64,000 nt of DNA, taken from Bacillus sp. FJAT-27264. Its GTDB lineage: Bacteria > Bacillota > Bacilli > Paenibacillales > Paenibacillaceae. Positions 33,696 to 42,701 of this stretch are shown here, piece after piece. Made by a program: the position numbers and the translations under genes. The stretch spans positions 639,717 through 703,716 of the forward strand of contig NZ_MAQW01000023.1 in the NCBI RefSeq assembly GCF_001682855.1. The letters are read 5' to 3'. How positions within the stretch are numbered: position 1 is the stretch's first letter; each line of letters opens with the position of its first letter. Below the pieces are notes generated by a model. That model saw only the letters and a program-made list of their open reading frames with translations. It did no database searches and was not told the origin of the DNA.

Positions 33696-35431
33696 CGGCT
33701 GGCAGCATGATTGATCCTTTTACCCGAGAGATTGTCAAAGATTCGCTCGTCGCCATTGGCGAGGAGATGTTCTATTCGCTGGCCCGCACTTCCATGAGCC
33801 CGATCATCTATGAGGTGCTGGATTTCGCCAGTGGACTAACCGATGCCAAAGGTCAATTGCTGACCCAGGGGAACGGGGTTACAGGCTTCATCGGCATGCT
33901 TACCTTTATGGTGAAGAATACTTTGGACAAATTTGGTCCGGAGGGACTTCATCCCGGAGATGTCATTATTCTGAATGATCCCTATGGCGGCGGCGGTTCG
34001 CATCTTTCGGATGTCGGACTGGTCATGCCTATTTTCCATGAAGGGGAGCTGGTGGCCTTTGCGGCCAATAAAGCGCACTGGACAGAGGTAGGCGGTAAAG
34101 ATCCTGGCTCATGGACGACCGATTCCACTGAAATTTATCAGGAAGGTCTGCAATTCCCCACAATCAAGCTGTTCAACAAAGGGGAGATTAATCAGGCGCT
34201 CATTGATCTGATCGAGGCAAATGTACGTTTTCCGAACTTGTCGCTTGGAGATATGTGGGCCCAAATTGCCGGATTGCGGACGGGGGAGCGAAGATTCGGC
34301 GAGCTCTGTAGTAAATACGGCAAGCAGACGGTGCAAGCATCGATAGACTTTCTGTTGGATCATGGGGAACAGGTGTCCAGACAACAACTGAGCTTGCTGC
34401 CGGCAGGGGTCTATGAAGCGGAGGATGAGGTGGAGGATGACGGTTTCGGCAACGGGCCGTTTCCGGTAAGGGTCAAGGTGACGATTACCGCCGATGAGTT
34501 CATCTGCGATTTCCGCGGCAGTCATCCGCAGGTGAAAGGGCCGATGAATGCTTCCTATACCGCGCTTGTCTCCTCGGTACGGACGATTTTTCTGGCAGTG
34601 ACCAATCCTTCGCAGGATGTGAATGACGGGGTGTTCCGTCCGCTGCGTGTCATTACCGACCGGAAATCGATTTTGTCGGCGGAGCGGCCAGCGGCGGTAT
34701 CAACCTATTGGGAGAGCATGCAGTTCGGGGCGGAGCTGGTTTGGAAGGCGCTGGCCCCGGTCATTCCGGACCGTTTGAATGCGGGGCATCTGCTCTCGGT
34801 CTGTGGGATTATACTAAGCGGCGTCCATCCCGTTACACAGGAGCCTTATCTGATCGTTGAGCCTTCCGCAGGCGGCTGGGGAGCAGGCAGTGACATGGAT
34901 GGGCTGGCCGGTCAATTCTGTATCGGGGATGGGGAAACCTATAACGTTCCGGTTGAGGTGGCGGAAGCGCGCTATGGGATCAGGGTTGATGAATACAGTC
35001 TGACTGCTGACGGTGCGGGAGCCGGGGAGTTCCGTGGGGGGAGCGGAGTGATCCGTGCCTATCGTACTTTAAGTGACGGGCACTCCTTCTCGGGTACCTT
35101 TGGGCGGCATGAGATTGTCCCATGGGGTTTAAATGGCGGACTTGCAGGATCAGGCAACGTCATTGAAATCCGGAAGGCGGATGGCCGGCAAGTGCAGCAA
35201 CTGGGCATCTGCGCCAGAGTTCCCCTTGATCAAGGAGACGTGGTACGCTTGATCACGGCTACGGGCGGCGGATACGGCAACCCGCTGCTGCGTCCCGCTG
35301 ACAAGGTGCTGGCCGATTGGAAGGACGGCTATATCAGCTTGGAGCAAGCCCGTGATCTATATGGGGTTGTGATTGATCCCGCTACGGGACATCTGGAGCG
35401 GATTACTGCTGCCCGCGCTGCGCTGGGCTGA
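33692..35431 (+). CDS. hyuB: Hydantoinase B / N-methylhydantoinase beta subunit
   Basis: A 579-residue HyuB-family protein (family range about 510-590). It opens MTAGSMIDPFTREIVKDSLVAIGEEM and contains SDVGLVMPIFHEGELVAFAANKAHWTEVGG and NDPYGGGGSHLSD, the conserved metal-associated stretches of the family, with YRGG-like GEFRGGSGVIR near the end. It acts with HyuA in ATP-dependent ring opening. The stop codon is followed by the bidirectional terminator at 35546-35579. The N-terminal 4 bases overlap hyuA. Confidence 0.93.
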   Translation: MTAGSMIDPFTREIVKDSLVAIGEEMFYSLARTSMSPIIYEVLDFASGLTDAKGQLLTQGNGVTGFIGMLTFMVKNTLDKFGPEGLHPGDVIILNDPYGGGGSHLSDVGLVMPIFHEGELVAFAANKAHWTEVGGKDPGSWTTDSTEIYQEGLQFPTIKLFNKGEINQALIDLIEANVRFPNLSLGDMWAQIAGLRTGERRFGELCSKYGKQTVQASIDFLLDHGEQVSRQQLSLLPAGVYEAEDEVEDDGFGNGPFPVRVKVTITADEFICDFRGSHPQVKGPMNASYTALVSSVRTIFLAVTNPSQDVNDGVFRPLRVITDRKSILSAERPAAVSTYWESMQFGAELVWKALAPVIPDRLNAGHLLSVCGIILSGVHPVTQEPYLIVEPSAGGWGAGSDMDGLAGQFCIGDGETYNVPVEVAEARYGIRVDEYSLTADGAGAGEFRGGSGVIRAYRTLSDGHSFSGTFGRHEIVPWGLNGGLAGSGNVIEIRKADGRQVQQLGICARVPLDQGDVVRLITATGGGYGNPLLRPADKVLADWKDGYISLEQARDLYGVVIDPATGHLERITAARAALG

Positions 35432-35545
35432 GAAGAGGGGAATCGCTGACGACCAAGTAGCGGGCGTAGGACAGGAATTGCGAGCAAGATGGAGAGGATA
35501 GCTTGCCGCAATTTGATGATTATTATCGTTTCATATCCAACAAAG

Positions 35546-35579
35546 AAAGGCCTTGTTAGCTTTACTAAACAAGGCCTTT
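35546..35579. terminator. Bidirectional terminator between hyuB and the channel gene
   Basis: AAAGGCCTTGTT (35546-35557) and AACAAGGCCTTT (35568-35579) form a 12-bp stem with T on either side. It lies between convergent genes. Confidence 0.85.
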
Positions 35580-35584
35580 TCGTA

Positions 35585-35920
35585 TTAATCTCCATTTTTC
35601 CCTGTTTGCTTGATCAACTCATAGGCAATATACCCAATCATCCCCAAGAACAAGCCTGTACCCGCAATAATGTACACGATCGTAAATATTTTTCCGAGGT
35701 CTGTCTGGGGAACGAACGTTGGATGTCCTAATGTACTTAGCGTTGCAACGCAAAAATAAACAGCATCAATGACAGACAGACCTTCTTGTTTGACATAGAA
35801 AATGGTTCCGGACAACAGCGTCATCATAACCAGAAGAAATAATACCTGAAAATTTTTACGTTTGAATGCTCTCCATAAACCTGAAAATAATCGTTTTAAT
35901 GTTAGTAACAATGAAAGCAT
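35585..35920 (-). CDS. Two-TM ion channel protein with non-canonical filter
   Basis: A 111-residue protein with two membrane spans (about 23-43 and 81-104) flanking a pore loop, the Ion_trans_2 layout. The filter region reads CVATLSTLGHPTFVPQT, so the position of the potassium TVGYG is TLGHP. Similar TVGHP variants occur among small Gram-positive channel proteins that I recall, but their ion selectivity is unclear. The start is placed at 35920, where GGGTGGAG lies about 5 bases upstream; a longer frame to 36031 lacks a site. It stands alone, downstream of the TetR gene. Confidence 0.75.
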   Translation of the reverse strand: MLSLLLTLKRLFSGLWRAFKRKNFQVLFLLVMMTLLSGTIFYVKQEGLSVIDAVYFCVATLSTLGHPTFVPQTDLGKIFTIVYIIAGTGLFLGMIGYIAYELIKQTGKNGD

Positions 35921-36082
35921 GTAGCTCCACCCTTCACAAATAGTGGTGGTCCCGGCAGTGAGCTGAGAAAATCCCATCCTAAGTCCAATACACCCTTTTG
36001 TATTAGAGCATACATAGCAAATGACCGTCAATCACTATGGATCGGCGGTTGAGGTTACGCAGTGCTAATGAAGGCTGGAGCC

Positions 36083-36730
36083 TCAGGCACAAGAATCCCA
36101 AAGCTCCATCAATTTCGTTATGGCGGCATTAATGTTGTCCAGGGTCACACCATCTCTGGCTTCCGTTGATATTCCATCCAGAAAGGTAATGAATAGTGTG
36201 GTTAACATCGCAATGTTTGTACCTTCCCGAAGTTCTCCGGTCTGAATCGCTCGTTCAATACAAGTATAGAATTTTCTCCTTGTTGTGGCTCTTTCAAGGG
36301 TTAATATTTCACGAATATGATTGTTTTCCGGTGAACATGTATTTGCAGACAATATGACTAAACAACCCAAAGGATGGGTCTGTTCAGTTTGCATTTTTGC
36401 CGAACTTCTTAAGGTTAGTTCAATAGCTGTACGCGATGAAAGTGAAGGGTCTGTTAGGCTTGTTGATACTTGTCCGAAGGTGGACAGGTACCGGTCCAAT
36501 GCTTCTTTGAAGAGTGCGTCTTTGGATTCAAAAGCTGCATAGAAGCTTGCTGAGGAGATGCCGCCCATCGCTGTTTTGAGCTGAGCTAAAGAAGTTGATT
36601 CAAATCCATGTTCCCAAAACAACATCATGGCCTGAGTGATCGCTTCGTCACGACTAAATTTACGAGGTCTTCCCGTTCTAACTATGGAGTATCCCCCCTT
36701 TTGCTTATACTTATATACTAATCGATCCAA
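36083..36730 (-). CDS. TetR-family transcriptional regulator
   Basis: A 215-residue regulator with an N-terminal helix-turn-helix starting at RTGRPRKFSRDEAI and LFWEHGFESTSLAQLKTAMGGISSASFYAAFESKDALF. It has a C-terminal ligand-binding domain with LGCLVILSANTC, of the YxaF/AcrR kind. It is divergent from an MFS exporter gene 138 bases away, the usual layout for a repressor of that exporter. The ATG at 36730 has a poor ribosome binding site; AAAGGGGGG lies inside the frame near 36696-36704 but no start codon follows at good spacing, so the true start is uncertain. The direct repeats ATCGATCCA between the genes are candidate operators. Confidence 0.8.
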   Translation of the reverse strand: MDRLVYKYKQKGGYSIVRTGRPRKFSRDEAITQAMMLFWEHGFESTSLAQLKTAMGGISSASFYAAFESKDALFKEALDRYLSTFGQVSTSLTDPSLSSRTAIELTLRSSAKMQTEQTHPLGCLVILSANTCSPENNHIREILTLERATTRRKFYTCIERAIQTGELREGTNIAMLTTLFITFLDGISTEARDGVTLDNINAAITKLMELWDSCA

Positions 36731-36782
36731 AAGTAATTGACAAGATCAGATGCTGTCTTTAAAATATGGAATGATCGATCCA
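36721..36782 (+). promoter_or_regulatory. SigA promoter of the MFS gene with flanking TetR operator candidates
   Basis: TTGACA (36737-36742), a 17-base spacer and TAAAAT (36760-36765) form a near-perfect promoter for the MFS gene. Direct repeats ATCGATCCA at 36721-36729 and 36774-36782 flank it, and each contains the palindrome ATCGAT. A TetR dimer bound there would block transcription. Confidence 0.7.
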
Positions 36783-36868
36783 CAAATAGAAAAGGAGGTC
36801 AACCACTGTCGCCTTTGCAGGTCTACTAATTGAATTTGTTTTGAAATAAAGGTTAAGGAGCTTCGCTA

Positions 36869-38080
36869 ATGTCCAGTAATAACTCATCTGCTAATGCAAA
36901 AATCTCTTCCTCCTCCTATTCGGAGCGTTTTCCCTGGCTTGGCCTGCTCGCTTTGGCTATGACAGGATTCATCTGTATCATGACTGAAACGATACCGGCT
37001 GGTTTGCTTCCGCAAATAAGCATGGGACTTCACATCACAGAAGCAATGGCCGGTCAATTAGTCACTGTATATGCCGTAGGTTCTTTAGTCGCTGCTATCC
37101 CTGTTGCAATAATTACCCGAACATGGCGGAGACGTCCGCTGTTACTTTTGGCAATCTGCGGGTTCCTGGTTTTTAACAGTATCACAGCTATTTCTTCCAG
37201 TTATGTACTGACACTGGTTGTCCGTCTGCTCGCCGGAGTGTCGGCTGGAGTTTTATGGGGGATGATCGGCGGCTATGCTCTTCGTATGGTACCTGCTGCA
37301 TTGAAGGGTAGAGGGATGGCAGTTGCCATGGTGGGAACGCCCATCGCCCTCGCTATCGGTGTCCCTGCGGGAACGCTTTTGGGGAATATTGTGGGTTGGC
37401 GTTCCGTCTTTGGAATCATGTCGCTACTGACTGTTGTATTGATCGCGTGGGTGCTTTGGAAGGTGCCGGACTATCCGGGACAATCCACTGGTAAGCAAGC
37501 ATCGATCTCTGCTGTTTTCCTTACACCGGGAATTAGACCCATCCTTTTGGTTGTTCTGACTTGGATGACAGCCCATAATATTCTGTACACCTATATTGCT
37601 CCGTATCTTGCAGCTAATAGCATGAGTGAGAGAGTGGGTCTGGCGCTGGCTTTCTTTGGCGTTGCGGCACTGGTAGGTATATGGATAACCGGCGTATTCA
37701 TCGACCGCTGGCTCCGGAAGCTTGTTCTGATTAGTCTGATTGCTTTTCTCTTGATTTCTATTGCCATGAGCTTTAGCAACTCGAATGGCCTTATGATCTA
37801 TATTATTGTTACGGTCTGGGGATTAACCTTTGGCGGGGCAGCAACACTGCTGCAAACTGCTCTTGCTGAAGCTGCAGGGGAGAGCAAAGTGGATATGGTC
37901 ATGCCGATTAACACTACAGTATGGAATCTAGCGATCGCCGGGGGAGGGGTAGTAGGGGGTTTGTTGCTTGATACCTTTGGTGCCAAATCTTTTTCATGGG
38001 CATTGTTCATACTGATATTGATCGCGCTTCTTGTGGCTTGGGGTGGCAAAAAGCACGCATTCCCTCCATTTAAAAAATGA
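36869..38080 (+). CDS. MFS efflux transporter (AraJ/DHA1-like)
   Basis: A 403-residue major facilitator with 12 predicted membrane segments. A loop between segments 2 and 3 carries the RTWRRRPLLL motif and the fifth segment has GTPIALAIGVPAGTLLG, typical of drug:H+ antiporter 1 / AraJ-like efflux proteins. It follows a strong SigA promoter and is divergent from the TetR gene, so export of a toxic compound under repression is likely. AAGGAG lies upstream of the ATG. A strong hairpin follows at 38081-38118. Confidence 0.88.
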   Translation: MSSNNSSANAKISSSSYSERFPWLGLLALAMTGFICIMTETIPAGLLPQISMGLHITEAMAGQLVTVYAVGSLVAAIPVAIITRTWRRRPLLLLAICGFLVFNSITAISSSYVLTLVVRLLAGVSAGVLWGMIGGYALRMVPAALKGRGMAVAMVGTPIALAIGVPAGTLLGNIVGWRSVFGIMSLLTVVLIAWVLWKVPDYPGQSTGKQASISAVFLTPGIRPILLVVLTWMTAHNILYTYIAPYLAANSMSERVGLALAFFGVAALVGIWITGVFIDRWLRKLVLISLIAFLLISIAMSFSNSNGLMIYIIVTVWGLTFGGAATLLQTALAEAAGESKVDMVMPINTTVWNLAIAGGGVVGGLLLDTFGAKSFSWALFILILIALLVAWGGKKHAFPPFKK

Positions 38081-38121
38081 ACGATAACCAGCCCCGCTTA
38101 GCGTGGGCTGGTTATCGTTTG
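38081..38121 (+). terminator. Terminator-like hairpin after the MFS gene
   Basis: ACGATAACCAGCCC (38081-38094) and GGGCTGGTTATCGT (38105-38118) form a 14-bp perfect stem followed by TTT. Confidence 0.7.
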
Positions 38122-38171
38122 CTGGTAAGGAGATTTAGAGACTCAGCATTATAACTGAGTTACCGTTAATC

Positions 38172-39428
38172 TTACTCCTCATAAGGAGCAGTAGTATCCT
38201 TTGTAAGCTTGAATTCACCGTCCGTGATGTCCCAAACCTTGGTATGTATGCTCTTCTGCTGTGGATTGATTTGTTCCTCCGTTCTCTTTGTCAGTGTCGG
38301 GATACCTTTAAAATATTTATATTCGTTCATAAAATGTTCTGCTGCGCTGGATCTGCCGGACGAGGTAATGAGCTTGGAAATGGCGTCAAATTCAGGTGAA
38401 GTAATCTCTTCCAGAAAAGAATTACGGAAAAATTCGGACTTCTCTACGTCTCATAACCAGCAATAATAAGGAATATTGGGACCAGCAGGCGTGTCTGCCT
38501 GAATCCGAACATCAAGATATCCGTCAAAGTTCATATCTTCCAATACAAAACCGAAGGCATGATCATCTTGGGTTGAGGTCTCGTCAAATATTAGTTCCTG
38601 AATGAATTTGTCTTTGTCATCGGGATTCGTGACGGTAATCCGGGTCACAGTGCTTAAAATCTCTTTTTTCACCCCGTACACGGTAAACGTAAATGGTGGA
38701 AGAGCCGCGTTAATGCTGGTGCTGTTGCTATACAAAACTTCTGTTGGATCGAATCCAGTGTCCTTATCATATCTATAGCACAGGGACTCATACCCAGGAC
38801 TTGCACTGCAATTCTCCAGTTCTTTATCCGGACTAATCGTAAAGCTCACCCTAGGTTCCTGCATACCTGGTTCAGAGCTATAGCTGCCAAATGCAACGCG
38901 AATATGTATATCCTTAGCTGCTTCAGGTAAGAGGTTCAGGAGTGTATTTAGCTCAGTTTTGGCCACAGGCTCCTCCGTTGTTTTTTCTACATTCAGACTT
39001 ATACTACCCTCGTAATATAATGAGTCATAGTTACTACTCTTCAAATTAAGCTTCATAGGCAGGTTGCTATTTTGAATAATCCGATCTATTTGAACAAGAT
39101 AAGGGTGTTCGTGCTTTGAAGCGTAATATTTCTTCCATGTATCCTTCAGGTCCCCGAACAGTTGCAAGGCAGGCAAGCCGACAAACAAACCGAATATCAC
39201 GAGAGTCAACGCTGAAGGTAGTAGCTTCCTGTCGAGCTTCATCCCCAAAACCAAATAACCGCCAACACCCAGCACAAGTGCTATTCCAGTCCAAGTGGCA
39301 AGAGCAGGATTTTTATGTGATAACAACCCGTCTCCAGTGCTGAATGCAATGGTTAACAAACCATAGAAGGACGCTATTCCTATGACTATTGAAAATATTA
39401 AATAGGCTATTTTGATGGTTTTCATCAT
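38172..39428 (-). pseudogene. Membrane-anchored XAC2610-like protein split by an in-frame TGA
   Basis: A frame of 325 codons begins at 39428 with an N-terminal membrane region of about three spans (residues 8-95) and an extracytoplasmic domain. It stops at TGA 38453-38451 in the middle of the C-terminal domain. The same frame then continues, open, for another 92 codons (DVEKSEFFRNSFLEEITSPE and onward) to a TAA at 38172-38174. The junction matches a family pattern (DMNFDGY.D.R....AGPNIPYYCWL, then [stop] DVEKSEFF), an XAC2610-like domain by my recollection. The most likely reading is a recent nonsense mutation. Read-through or a sequencing error is possible. Confidence 0.8.
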
Positions 39429-39552
39429 ATGTACTGAGACGCCCTTCCTCTACTTCAACCCGTACAGCAGGCAATAAAACCTATACTTCCACCCGTAGCA
39501 GTACCTGTACCTGTCATCTTCTTATCCTTCACATATACTATCATATAGCTTA

Positions 39553-39558
39553 TATAAT
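39553..39558 (+). promoter_or_regulatory. Possible -10 box of rfbF
   Basis: TATAAT at 39553-39558, about 26 bases before the rfbF start. Only a weak -35 (TTCACA, with a 19-base spacer) was seen. Confidence 0.35.
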
Positions 39559-39583
39559 CCTATATATAGAACGGAGAATGAGG

Positions 39584-40354
39584 ATGAAGGTCGTAATACT
39601 GGCGGGCGGTTTCGGGACGAGGATCAGTGAAGAGACACATTCGAGACCCAAGCCAATGATCCCGATTGGCGAGAGACCGATTCTTTGGCATATTATGAAG
39701 ACCTACAGTCATTATGGTTTTAATGAATTTGTGATTTGTCTGGGGTATAAGGGGCATATGGTTAAGGAGTATTTCGCCAACTACATCCGGGACGAGTCGG
39801 ATTTGACGCTAGACTACAGAAGCGGTGATTCCCAGTACCATTCGCAGGGAGCTGAGCCTTGGCAGATTACACTAGTAAACACAGGTAAGGATTCTATGAC
39901 GGGCGGGAGAATCAAGCGTATTCAGCGTTATATTGGCAATGAACCGTTTATGCTAACCTACGGCGACGGGCTCAGTGATGTGAACTTTCAGGAGCTGCTG
40001 AAGTTCCATGAGGCTCATGGCAAGCTGGCAACGGTCACCGCTGTACAGCCGGCCGGGAGATTTGGTGCGCTGGGTCTTGGCGCGGGGGACAGGGTTAATG
40101 ATTTTCATGAAAAATTGAAGGGGGACGGCAAGTGGGTCAACGGGGGATTCATGGTGCTGCAGCCGGAAGTCTTTGATTATATAGAAGGGGACCATACCAT
40201 CTTCGAGCAGGAACCTTTGATCAATCTGGCCAGCGGTGGAGAGCTGCATGCATTCCGGCATGATGGCTTCTGGTATGCGATGGATACGCTCAGAGACAAG
40301 AACCATCTGCAAGCGCTTTGGGATTCCGGGCAAGCCCCTTGGAAGCAGTGGTGA
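39584..40354 (+). CDS. rfbF: Glucose-1-phosphate cytidylyltransferase
   Basis: A 256-residue nucleotidyltransferase of the RfbF family. It joins glucose-1-phosphate to CTP to make CDP-glucose, the first step of CDP-deoxysugar synthesis. Motifs are KVVILAGGFGTRISEETHSR and KPMIPIGERPI at the N-terminus, then TYGDGLSDVNF. Length agrees with the family (about 257). The start is set at 39584 because GGAG lies 7 bases before it; the ATG at 39578 is too close. RfbG, the next enzyme, is on the other strand about 4.4 kb away. Confidence 0.92.
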   Translation: MKVVILAGGFGTRISEETHSRPKPMIPIGERPILWHIMKTYSHYGFNEFVICLGYKGHMVKEYFANYIRDESDLTLDYRSGDSQYHSQGAEPWQITLVNTGKDSMTGGRIKRIQRYIGNEPFMLTYGDGLSDVNFQELLKFHEAHGKLATVTAVQPAGRFGALGLGAGDRVNDFHEKLKGDGKWVNGGFMVLQPEVFDYIEGDHTIFEQEPLINLASGGELHAFRHDGFWYAMDTLRDKNHLQALWDSGQAPWKQW

Positions 40355-40359
40355 TGTAG

Positions 40360-41340
40360 ATGAGCACGGCAACTCCGCTTGTAAGCATTCTGATTCCAAC
40401 TTACAACCGGCCTCATTATCTGGAGCAGGCATTAAGAAGCGCATTGGCCCAGACCTACCCGAACATTGAGATAATCATCAGCGACAACAGTGACAATAAC
40501 CATACCGAGCATGTGGTTCAGCATTTTCAGTCAGAGCTTGGCATTTCCAATATCCATTATGTGAAGAACAAGAGTAACATCGGTCCGGTGGCCAACCAAC
40601 TGCAATGCATGCGACTAGCCAGTGGTGAGTACGTCAACTTTTTAATGGATGATGATCTGTTTGATCCTGTCAAGATTGAGAGAATGGCAGTTTATTTAAA
40701 AAGATTTCCCGGGGTCACGCTAGTGTCATCGCGCAAAAGCATTGTCGACAGGGCAAACCGTGTGACCCAGCTTTCGCCAGACACGGTGCCCTTTGCTAAT
40801 TTCGGTTTCTATGAAACGTTTGTTAACGGAAGGGTGGCGATGGCCACCATGCTGCGCGATCGGATCAATTATATCGGGGAACCGACGACCGGATTGTTCC
40901 GAAAAGGTGATCTGGCTGAGCCCTTCGGCGTCTTCTACGGCCGCAAAGCATTCAATAATGTCGACGTAGCGACCTGGCTGACTCTGCTATCCCGCGGTGA
41001 TTTGGTGTATATTACGGATCCGCTAAGTTCTTTTCGCAGGCATTCATCACAAATATCGGTCAGTCCGTTGTCTCAGATGGCTGAGATCTGCGATTGGATT
41101 GATCATATCCTGATTGCCACTCATACGGGAATACTACCCCAAGACGAAGAATGGGTATGGACAATATTGGCGCTCAAGGGGTTGGCTGTGAACCAGTTTC
41201 CAATGTGGAATGCGCAAACCAATCGTTTGTTTAACCACGAGTTTGTCTCAAGAACCACACAATTGGCGGAGATTTGCGCAGTAAATGCGAATCTGCATGC
41301 AGCAGGCCAGGAGTTCAGGGAGCTGCTGGGAAGAATATGA
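40360..41340 (+). CDS. Family 2 glycosyltransferase A
   Basis: A 326-residue GT2 enzyme with the Rossmann-like N-terminus PLVSILIPTYNRPHYLEQAL and the catalytic DDD-type motif MDDDLFDP near residues 95-102. It is cytoplasmic or membrane-associated and should transfer one sugar to a glycan under assembly. It is paralogous to the enzyme at 43404 (opposite strand), with nearly the same first 60 residues. It starts 5 bases after rfbF and is probably in the same transcript. Confidence 0.9.
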   Translation: MSTATPLVSILIPTYNRPHYLEQALRSALAQTYPNIEIIISDNSDNNHTEHVVQHFQSELGISNIHYVKNKSNIGPVANQLQCMRLASGEYVNFLMDDDLFDPVKIERMAVYLKRFPGVTLVSSRKSIVDRANRVTQLSPDTVPFANFGFYETFVNGRVAMATMLRDRINYIGEPTTGLFRKGDLAEPFGVFYGRKAFNNVDVATWLTLLSRGDLVYITDPLSSFRRHSSQISVSPLSQMAEICDWIDHILIATHTGILPQDEEWVWTILALKGLAVNQFPMWNAQTNRLFNHEFVSRTTQLAEICAVNANLHAAGQEFRELLGRI

Positions 41341-41354
41341 CACACGTTGCTATG

Positions 41355-41408
41355 AAAATGGCCCCGACTTGATCCCCTATTCTAAGGGATTCAGGTACGG
41401 GCCATTTT
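41355..41408 (+). terminator. Terminator after glycosyltransferase A
   Basis: AAAATGGCCC (41355-41364) and GGGCCATTTT (41399-41408) with an inner pair TGATCCC/GGGATTCA. Confidence 0.75.
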
Positions 41409-41471
41409 GTGCCTGACCGTATTAACAGTTTAGGCTGTAGATAAGAGGCGGCGGATTGTCCGCCTCCAGCC

Positions 41472-41536
41472 AAAAAAGGATTGACCCTTTCTTTGCCGTC
41501 CCGGGGGACGGGTGTAGAAGGTGGTCAATCCTTTTT
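41472..41536. terminator. Bidirectional terminator facing the DegT gene
   Basis: AAAAAAGGATTGACC (41472-41486) and GGTCAATCCTTTTT (41523-41536) enclose an inner hairpin CCGTCCCGGGGGACGGG. T-runs occur on both strands. It is the end of the leftward sugar operon. Confidence 0.8.
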
Positions 41537-41561
41537 CAGAAGATGGTCGTGCCGGTTTCGC

Positions 41562-42689
41562 TTATCGGTACGCCTGAACGGCTGAGATCACATATTCGAC
41601 CTCTTCCGGTGTCAGGTCGGGGAACAGCGGAAGAGTCACAAGTTCACGCCAGATCCTGGTGGCCACCGGATTCTCCGAAGCGTATTTCATGAACAGAGGC
41701 TGCATCGGCAGTGGCATATAGTGAACACCAGTAGCGATGCCGCGGGCCTGCATGGCGGCGATAAACCGCTCCCGCTCCTGAACCCGTACAACAAAGGCCC
41801 AGTATGAGGAGTCGTGAAGATCATAAGGAATGGCGGAATTTACCTTCGTCAAGCCCTGAAGCCCCGCTGTGTACTGCCCTATAATCTCTTCCCTTCTGCG
41901 GTTCATACGATCCAGCTTGCCGAGCTGAACAAGGCCGATGGAAGCCATAAGATCGTTCATATTATATTTGTAGCCGATATCCGAGATCTCATAATACCAG
42001 CTGTTTACGTCAGGCTGACCTAGCTGATATTCTTCATAACGCTCCCAGGTATCCTTATTGATGCCAATCCAGCGCGAATGACGGAGTGGCTTCAGCAGCT
42101 CCGTATCGTCTGAGGAGATCATCCCGCCGTCGCCGGTGGTCATGCATTTTTTCTCCTCAAAGCTGTAGCATCCGATATCTCCCCAGGTACCCAGCGTCTT
42201 GCCTTTATACTTCCCGCCAGCCGAATGCGCGCAGTCCTCAATCACCTTCAGGCCGCGTGCCTTGGCCCAAGACACCAGATTGTCCATAGGCACAGGATGT
42301 CCGCCGAAATGCACCGGCATGACAGCCACGCAGTCCTTGTCATATTTTCGTTCCAGATCTTCAAGATCCAGGCCCAGTGTGTGTTCGTCGATATCTACGA
42401 ATACGGGAATAAGGCGGTTATACAGTGCAGCCATGGCAGTCGCGGCGAAGGTTAGTGCAGGCACAAGCACCTTTTTTCCTTCCGGGAACCGATAAGCGGA
42501 CAGTGCCAGATGAAGCGCAGCCGTGCAGGAATTGACGCCCACAGATTCTTGTGATCCGACATAGCGGCTCCATTGCCGCTCAAATTCGGTAACCTTGGGT
42601 CCCAGACCAAGCCATGCGCTGTCAAACGAGTCTTTGATGCTTGCCAGTTCCTCCTCACCGACAGAAGGCTTGAACAGTCTGATTTTCAT
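41562..42689 (-). CDS. DegT/DnrJ/EryC1/StrS-family sugar aminotransferase
   Basis: A 375-residue PLP-dependent enzyme. The active-site lysine is in CYSFEEKKCMTTGDGGMISSD, near residue 184, so it should aminate (the CDP-hexulose-3-dehydrase relative has His here). Other features are GVNSCTAALHLALSAYRFP and the C-terminal VHYMPLPMQPLF. It should aminate a keto-deoxy sugar bound to CDP, after RfbG and the epimerase. It is the last gene of the leftward set rfbG-rfbC-GT-GNAT-DegT. Confidence 0.92.
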   Translation of the reverse strand: MKIRLFKPSVGEEELASIKDSFDSAWLGLGPKVTEFERQWSRYVGSQESVGVNSCTAALHLALSAYRFPEGKKVLVPALTFAATAMAALYNRLIPVFVDIDEHTLGLDLEDLERKYDKDCVAVMPVHFGGHPVPMDNLVSWAKARGLKVIEDCAHSAGGKYKGKTLGTWGDIGCYSFEEKKCMTTGDGGMISSDDTELLKPLRHSRWIGINKDTWERYEEYQLGQPDVNSWYYEISDIGYKYNMNDLMASIGLVQLGKLDRMNRRREEIIGQYTAGLQGLTKVNSAIPYDLHDSSYWAFVVRVQERERFIAAMQARGIATGVHYMPLPMQPLFMKYASENPVATRIWRELVTLPLFPDLTPEEVEYVISAVQAYR

Positions 42690-42701
42690 GTGATACCCAC
42701 C

